From Candidatus Heimdallarchaeota archaeon (GTDB lineage: Archaea > Asgardarchaeota > Heimdallarchaeia > JABLTI01): 64,000 nucleotides of DNA. Shown here one piece after another: positions 53,221-61,200 of the stretch (positions are counted from its first letter, which is position 1; each line of letters begins with the position of its first letter). The notes under the pieces are model-generated. The model was not told where the DNA came from, searched no databases, and worked only from the letters and a program-made list of their open reading frames with translations. The stretch is from contig JAGXNT010000054.1 of the NCBI GenBank assembly GCA_019894765.1, positions 62,001 through 126,000 on the forward strand, read 5' to 3'. Position numbers and translations under genes: made by a program.

Positions 53221-55074
53221 TCAAGCTTTTGAAAGCAATTTCTGAAAGATATCATCAAATTTAGTCATTTCTTCTTCGAAATTTCTATAATCAAATTCAT
53301 CTCTTATCCCAGTTGTTCGTTTAGAACCAACAATACAAATTGATTTTCCTTTACTGAGACCCTCATGATTGATTATATGATTTGGTAGTATTGTAAAGGA
53401 TTCACCCAATAATACTGGTGAAATATTTTCTGCAGGCAAGAATTCCACATAAGTGTTTATCTCTGGATGATTTTCTAATGCATCTTCAGAAACAAAAAAT
53501 GAAACAATAGCTGAATGTTCAACTAGTAATCGATTATTCTCAAGAAATACATGACTAATCATATCTGAAACTTCTTTCTCAAATAGGTGAGTAACATCGC
53601 CAAATGAGATGAAAGAAAAGCGATTCTCGGAATTTGATAATTGAACATGTAGTTCAGATAATCTTGTCATACTGAATAATTTCCCAATATTTTGTCCGAG
53701 AATTTTCATATAATCGAATGATTGCGAAATGTTTTTGATAGCATCAGGAAACATGCCTTGTTTTCTGAAAAGTTCTGCTTGCGTATTGTAGTATAAGGCA
53801 TTAAGCTTTGGTGGAACAGGTGCTATGAGCTCTTTTGTTCCTCTCTTCAATAATTGTTCAGCACGTTTAATTCGTCCAATAAGGGCATTTATCCAAGCAC
53901 TCAACAAATCGATTTCAGTTAACTTTAATTGATTCTTACTTACTTGATAAAATCGGTAAGCTTCTCGAGAGAACTTTATTGATTTTAGAAGTGAAGTTCG
54001 ATAATCTTCATCTTGGAATGTATAAGATGGAAAAGCCATCATCAAGTATAGCTCAGCTTTTGCTAGGGCAAGTCGACCATTGAGGTTATCTGTTGGCTCG
54101 CTTTTCTGAAACTCTTCTACAATGATTCTCTCTATGTTTTCATAAATACCTAATGCTTTGTAAAACCACCCTTGTTGAGAAAATATAAATCCAAGATCAA
54201 ACAAACCATCGACATGTAGCTTTCTCATCAAAATAGATTTTCGTTTACTAAAACGAAGGTACTTTATACCTCTATTCAAGTACTCTTCAGCTAAAAACAA
54301 CTTGTTAAACGCAACAAGATATCTACCAGAAATTAAAAGTGTCATACTCATTAAATTCATAATGTCTGATCTTTTACCGGTTGAGGATAACTTTACGCAT
54401 TCAGATAAATAACTTCTGAACTCCTCTAAATCAATTTCAGGAGTAGTTTCTAATTCTATCATACTAACTATGCTTAGAAGATCTACATCGATTTTATAGT
54501 GTTCATTGAAATTGTGCTTTGAGATATTATTCTTCAACACTTCAATAATTCTAAGCGATTTTTCTGGATTTATGTTTACCCAGAACCAACCAAATCTAAG
54601 GAGAACCATGAACAAAGATTTGTTCCCAGCAGCTTTTTCTTTGGTAGAAGTTAAACGTTGAATTGAATCCTCTGTTATTAATTCCAAGACATTATGTTGC
54701 AAAATGGAAATTGGTTCTAAATTTGCATCCTTACAAACAGCTTTTATCTTATCCTCTGCAGCAGGTTCGAATCCTTCGGTTCCAATTATAACGAATCTTT
54801 GAGCAGAAATTTTTTCTTTGGTTCGAGACAGAAAATTCCTTCTGAATAATAATTCATTTTCTTCTGTCATCTCAAGAGCAGATGCAAAAGTAGCAATCCA
54901 CCCTTTTTCTTCTGCAATTCTTACGTGATAGAGAATGTTTTGCCTACTCATATCAGTTGGAAGGATTTTTTCAGCAATAAATCGTATCTGCTGTGTGTTT
55001 GCTACACCCAAATACTTTACACAGGTTGCAATAAACCGTGACCAGAAAAATTTGGATCGTGTCGCAAAAGCCAT
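53221..55074 (-). CDS. Winged-helix plus TPR-like protein downstream of the synthase
   Basis: 617 residues. An N-terminal HTH-like part (IRFIAEKILPTDMSRQNILY with EEKGWIATF) is followed by a spacer and about 300 residues of TPR-like helix pairs (AEEYLNRGIKYLRFSKRKSI; YKALGIYENIERII; LAKAELYLMMAFPSYTF). The C-terminal 150 residues are mixed (SFISFGDVTHLFEKEV; YVEFLPAENISPVLLGESF). GGTGAT precedes the ATG. It lies 157 bases downstream of the giant synthase on the same strand and could be its regulator, like large TPR-containing activators; this is positional inference. Confidence 0.6.
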   Translation of the reverse strand: MAFATRSKFFWSRFIATCVKYLGVANTQQIRFIAEKILPTDMSRQNILYHVRIAEEKGWIATFASALEMTEENELLFRRNFLSRTKEKISAQRFVIIGTEGFEPAAEDKIKAVCKDANLEPISILQHNVLELITEDSIQRLTSTKEKAAGNKSLFMVLLRFGWFWVNINPEKSLRIIEVLKNNISKHNFNEHYKIDVDLLSIVSMIELETTPEIDLEEFRSYLSECVKLSSTGKRSDIMNLMSMTLLISGRYLVAFNKLFLAEEYLNRGIKYLRFSKRKSILMRKLHVDGLFDLGFIFSQQGWFYKALGIYENIERIIVEEFQKSEPTDNLNGRLALAKAELYLMMAFPSYTFQDEDYRTSLLKSIKFSREAYRFYQVSKNQLKLTEIDLLSAWINALIGRIKRAEQLLKRGTKELIAPVPPKLNALYYNTQAELFRKQGMFPDAIKNISQSFDYMKILGQNIGKLFSMTRLSELHVQLSNSENRFSFISFGDVTHLFEKEVSDMISHVFLENNRLLVEHSAIVSFFVSEDALENHPEINTYVEFLPAENISPVLLGESFTILPNHIINHEGLSKGKSICIVGSKRTTGIRDEFDYRNFEEEMTKFDDIFQKLLSKA

Positions 55075-55231
55075 TTTACATCACCGAGAAAAAGCTAAAA
55101 TAACAGATGGAAAATCATCTGCCATTTAGCCATTTCTTTGAATACTATCTCCAAATATAATATATTTGATGTCCACTTAAAAGTACTTACTAATATAGAT
55201 TATCAGTTTATTTCAAAATAAGAGTCAAGTA

Positions 55232-58200
55232 CTATTTCAGTGGTAATTGGCAAATGGCTGCAACAAATTCATCGTTTTGATCAATTTTAGCTTTCAGCTC
55301 AAGCTGTGATTTTCCTTTCAAATGGTCATTTATTAACTGCTTGTCTGTTGTTGGAATCTTAGTAGAATCGATTTTAATTGTAATTTCTTTATCTTTGATC
55401 TTACTAATAATTAAATCATGAAGATCTATGTTTAATCCTGTTCCTAATACCTTAGAAGCAGCTTCTTTTGCGGTCCAAATTTTAGTTAGAAGTTCCTCGG
55501 TAATTTCTTGTTGTTGATTTGTGAGGAGTTCTTTTTCTTTCGAACTAATTACTTCTTCAACAAATGATTTGTCTCGTTTCTTTATGATTTCTAAATCAAT
55601 GCCTATATTATTAGTTGGATCTACGATCCCAACTGCAAAACCATTACTGTGTGTTATTGAAATGTGAATGTGTTTCTTATTTAGAATTATGAATGGTTTA
55701 CCGTTTTCATTCTTTTCGATTTTTATTTTCGACGACTGGATTTCAGGATTGATTTTCATTATTGCTTGTTTGACAGCAATGACTCCAGCTATCCATTCTT
55801 CTCTTCTTTTCTTTACAGTAATTGATTCATATTTTGCTATCTCATCTACATGCAAGATTTTTTCCAAATAGTCAGATTCAGTTTTTATTTTCTTACTAAT
55901 TTGGTCTACATTGACTACTTCGAGAATTGCTTCTTTGGATAAATCGAAAAGGCGTTTTACTCGCTCAATTTGAATTTCTTGTGCTTGAGTAATTTCCGCA
56001 CCAAAATCAACTTGAATGGTAGAGTACTCTTCTGCTTTCATTATAACTTGACCTGTTTTAGCTAAAACCTCAAAATTATAGATACTACCCAAATCAGAAT
56101 CTTTTACCTTGGAACCACGAATAAGAGCTGCTGGTTCTGTAGCTTTGTTAAATGTTAGAGATTTAATTCCAAAAGGTAAACCAAGTTTGCTATCTTTAAT
56201 TATATCAAGTAATCCCATTGTTTGGAACGCAGATTCGATGAGCAAAGGTTCAATTGTGAAACCTTTATTCTCAAAACTAAATTGATTTTTATCACTTGTA
56301 GAAACTTTAGCAATAATATCTTGTTTGAAATCATTAACCTCTTTAAGAACATGGAATAATGGACCATGGGGGAGAATACTGTAGATAGTTTCTTTGCTGA
56401 CCAATTCCTTTTTATGAAGTTCTGGTTTTGTTGTGAATTCTTCCTTTATACTACCAAGAACAACTTTTGCTGTAAAGTGAATGTTTGGTTTTCCTACAAC
56501 CATGCCATCTTTTACAAATTCTGAATAGATCAAACATTCAGGATCTTTTGTGGAATAATTAATACGTGTCTTAAGAATCCTAGATTTATCATTTGTGAAT
56601 TTAATAGCTGATTTGAATGCAACGTCGCTAAATCCTGCCAACTTTGCTTTTGGAAAAGCCATTTTAGTTAGTTCTGCGAAGATTTCAAGTCCAATGACTC
56701 CTGGGAGAAATGGAACATTATCAAACCTATGATGATTTAAGTAAAGATCATCCTCCAATGAGAAATTCCTTTCAGTTACAATAGACCCATCATAGTTTCG
56801 TTTGAACATCCCTATGAGTGGATACAATTTCTTATCGGCTAGCAAGAATTTGGAAGGAGACTCCATTAAAATGCCAATTTTGCCTGCAACCACTACTTCA
56901 GGTTCTAAACCGAACTCAAGTTCATCAATGAACGCCTTAACTCCGTCCTTGACTGTTATTGGTGTAACTCCAGCATGCTTCAAGATAGTCATAATTGAAC
57001 CTCTTGTTGCCATTCCAACTTCACCCCAAGCGGACCAACAAATTGAAGTTGCTCGTATACCTTGAGATCTTAATTGCCAGCAGTTTTTAGAAAGATAATC
57101 GTTTGCAGCAGAATAATCAACTTGCCCAGCATTACCATATCTTCCAGCGACAGAAGAGAAGCATTTGATGAATTTAACTTTCTTCAAATTAACATTCTGT
57201 AGGAGATTATCTAAACCAATAGCTTTCACATTGTAAACGAGATCAAATTCCTCAGGTTTTTTGTCTTTAATTAATCGGGAAATCTCTAATCCAGCACCAT
57301 GGATTATTCCAATTATGTCTTGATCAAAATCCGATTTAATTTGTTTAAGAGTGGATTTCATTTGCTCAGAATTAATGACATTAGTTGAATAATATTTCAC
57401 AGTTGATCCAAGAGAAGCTAGTTCTTCTTTTGCTTTCTCAATATCAATTGCTTTACTGATTTTAAACCATTCTTTCTCAATTAGAACGGGGGTAACTCTT
57501 TCGTTGTTTTGTTTGAGATCACTAATCAATTGTTCTTTTAGTTGAGCAAGTCTCTCTTGATCATATTTAGCAATTTCAGCTATGTTTTCAGGTAATTCTT
57601 CGATACCAATTAATGCTAGCTTTGGCTGATACTTTCTTGCTAATTCCTTAGTGATTTCATAAGTGATACCCAGTGCTCCACCTGTAATCAAAACTAATTC
57701 GTCTTTTGCGATTGTAAATGGTTGCTCAGTAGTTTCGATTGGTGATTCTACAGTTATGAAGACTTTTCTTTCACCTTTCTCTGAATAAGATACCTCAAGA
57801 GAACCGTCTCCTGCACATAACTCATCAATAGTGTATTTTGGATCACTACTAGAAACACACTTGACAGTACTATTGGAAAACTCTCGAGCAATTGCTTTAG
57901 TCAATCCTGTAAGGGAACCAGAAATTGGAGTGTATTTTCCATTCCAACCGAAGGAGGTTTCTGTATCACTTATAGTTAAAATCATAGGAGATTCAGAGTA
58001 ATTGACATCTCGACAAAGAGTAAAGAAGATTCTTGCAGTTTTATCATGCATGTTCTTTTGAGTTGTTTTTGGTTCAATATAGATAAGACCATCAATAATT
58101 TCTTCAGGTAGTTCTTTGAGTATTTTATCTCGAGTATTATGGATATTAAGATCAATTTGTTTCACTACAGTAGCCTTATTCCCATCTAGAAGAGTGACAA

Positions 58201-61200
58201 TCTCTGTAGTATATGAACCAGCTTCACCTACAACAAGGAATTTCTTATCCTTCAATTTGAGTTTCTCAACTTTGGGCATCGGAGCTTCAATTAATTGTAA
58301 AGTTAATCGTTGTGCCGGAACATATGCATCCTCAGTTGCTGTTGGAGTAGAAGCAGCTGCAGTAGCTGAGGGTTGTGAAGCTTTACCGATTCGACTAAGA
58401 ATATAGTCAGTAATTTTGTTGACAGTGGAATATTCTTGAATGCGAATACCTTCCTCTCGAGGCAAATCCCATTTTGTTCTGATAATTCCAAACATTTCAG
58501 CCTGTTTGACGGTGTCGATTCCAAGATCTTCTTCTAATTCCATATCGATTTCTATCATATCAGTTGGATAACCAGTTTTTTCGGAAATTAAATTCAGAAT
58601 CTCTTGGATGATCTCATTTTTCTTTCCTTCTTGATTAACTGCTTGTTCACCTTGAGCAACAACTGAGCCTTCTTGAACAACAGCTGATGGAGCTTCTGGT
58701 GATGACATCTTTGAAGCAAGATAACCAGCGATTTTGTTTACAGTAGAGTAATCTTGAATCCTAACGCCTTCTTCTCGAGGTAGATCGTATTGTGTTCGTA
58801 AAATTCCAAAAAGTTCGGCCTGTTTGACTGTATCAATACCAAGGTCTTCTTCTAGATTCATGTCTGGTTCTATCATATCAGGGGGGTAGCCAGTTCTTTC
58901 TGATAATAGATTGATTATACCATTTACGACCGCACCATTAACAACTACTTTTTTCGGTGTTGAAATTGGGATAGGTTGTTCTCGTGTTAGGAGTGTTGTA
59001 TCTTCTTTTAATCGTAAAGTTCTGTTGACTACTTCAAGGGTATTTCTGCTTCCACCTAGTGTGTTTAACCATTGCTCATATGCTTGTCCTTCTAATCGTC
59101 CACTTGAGGTGTTTAATCTGAAAAGTGCTAATGTTAATTGGGAACCAAAACCAGCTGCGAACCTTAGAGCATATTTAACATTGTATTTTCCGCCTTTTGA
59201 GAGATTTAGAGGGCCTAATTCAGGATCTAATTCTTTCCAATTTGCTACGGGAGGAACAATACCTTTCTCAAGAATCTTTATGGCTACAACATCTTCTATC
59301 CCTGCACCCATTGCGTGCCCTGTGAATCCTTTGGTATTAGCTATTACTATTCTATCTAGCATTGAGCCGAACGTTTTCCTTAATGCATCTACTTCTGCTG
59401 AGGCACTTCCACCTCGAGCTGGTGTGTAAGTCTCATGACTAACAAATACCATTTCTTTAGCCATTTCCTCACGAGAGATATTGAATCGTCTCTCAATGAT
59501 AGAGATGAATTCATCCATTTGGGAAGAAATATGATCCCTATCTAATCTTGTTCCGTGGAATGCTGAATTAACAACATGAGTTCCAAGGAGATCGACTATT
59601 GGTTTTACTCCTCGTTTTTGAATTACTGACTCTGATTCAAGAACAATACCAACTGCACCCATTCCAATTATCATTCCATGTCTTCTATTATCGAATGGTA
59701 ATGCTGCTTCTTTGACATCTTCTTTTGTTGTTGCAGCACCAACTGCAAGGAAACCAGATGAAATCCATTCCAACATTTCCTCATTAGTTACATCATCTGC
59801 AGCAATTACGATTACTCGTTTACATCTACCTGTTCTTATCCAATCTTCAGCTATGGCAATAGCTTGAGTTGTTGAAGAACATGCAGCGTTAACTTGTGTA
59901 TTTGGACCACGAGCTCGAATGAATTGTGCAAATTGAGAGTGTCCCATTGATAGAATTTCGAAAAGGAACTTCCTGCTGAATTGGAATCTTGAATCTTTAT
60001 CTGATGTGATCTGTGTTTTATTCGCTTGATACCATTTTTGTATGCGAGCTTTTGATTTTTCATCGGATATTTGTTTTATTAATTCATCAAATAATAAGTG
60101 AATTTCTTCTTTGTTTTTTGTGGCATATTTATCTGCTAGGAATTCAGAAAGAATTGAAATGAGATTACTATATGCCGGAAAAGCAGATGCAAAAATAATG
60201 CCAGTTTCATCTCTCATGGATTCTGGTAGTGCCCAACCTTTCACTATTTCTTTACCAACAGAAGTTTTCACTTTTTGGGGCATTAAAGGAATACCGGCAT
60301 CTTTTAGTGCTTCGATACCAGCTGCAAACGCTAATTGGAAAGTAATATCTAGTAAATCAGTAAATTCAGCATCAACACCATATTCTTTGGAGAGATCAAA
60401 TTGACCTTTTTGAGCTGCAAGCTTAATTACTTCTCCAACATCAGAAATTGTTTGGAATTGTGCACCATTGATTGCATCTTTCACTAATCGTACAATGTTC
60501 TTATCCACCATCTTTTCTCGCATTTCCATCGGAATAAGATCGATGAAATTCTTTCCAGCAAGGATGTCATCAAAGTTTGAATCCCCGAAAACTTTCCTAT
60601 CCTTTCCTGGAAGACCGATTGAGATACCTGTTATTCCAATTGCTTCAGTAATGATGTTTAATTTATCATAAACTTCTTTACCTTTTAGAGCAGCAGCAAT
60701 TGTATTTTTGTAAGTATCAAATCCAGCTTTTAGAAATGCTCGAATTGCTGGAGCCTGTAACTCCAAATAATCTTTGAAAGAATCATCATTGATTACCTCG
60801 GTTAGCTCTTGTGATTGTAGAATATCAAAAGGAGATTCTTCATGAACCACTTGAGTTCTTGTTTCAATTCTTGGCAGGATTTGTGGAACTGCTTGTTGTA
60901 TTAGTTTCTTTTCCAAAAATCTCTCAAGTGGTTTCTTGAATTCTGGAGTATAAATTGGATCTTCTAGGGTGGGAATCTTTATTGGATATCCGAAGGAACC
61001 TAAAGCTGCAATCACTTCGTTGAAGTGTTGCAATTCTCCTTTTTTAGGATGACAGGATGCTAAAGCCACAAAATCACTTTTATCTTCTAAAATTGCTCGA
61101 GCAAAACTAGTTAGAACATATTTAGGTCCAATTTCAATGAAAGTTCTAACTCCTTCTTTCTCATACATATTGACTATTTGTTTATTCCATTCAACAGGAG

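Noticed and set aside
54764..54774. GGTTCGAATCC, resembling a tRNA T-loop
   Set aside because: The flanks do not form a 5-pair T-stem and it lies inside a coding gene; chance.
58303..58524. Frameshift or split in the synthase around the ACP linkers
   Set aside because: The main frame is open throughout; the Ala/Pro/Thr-rich linker explains the odd composition.
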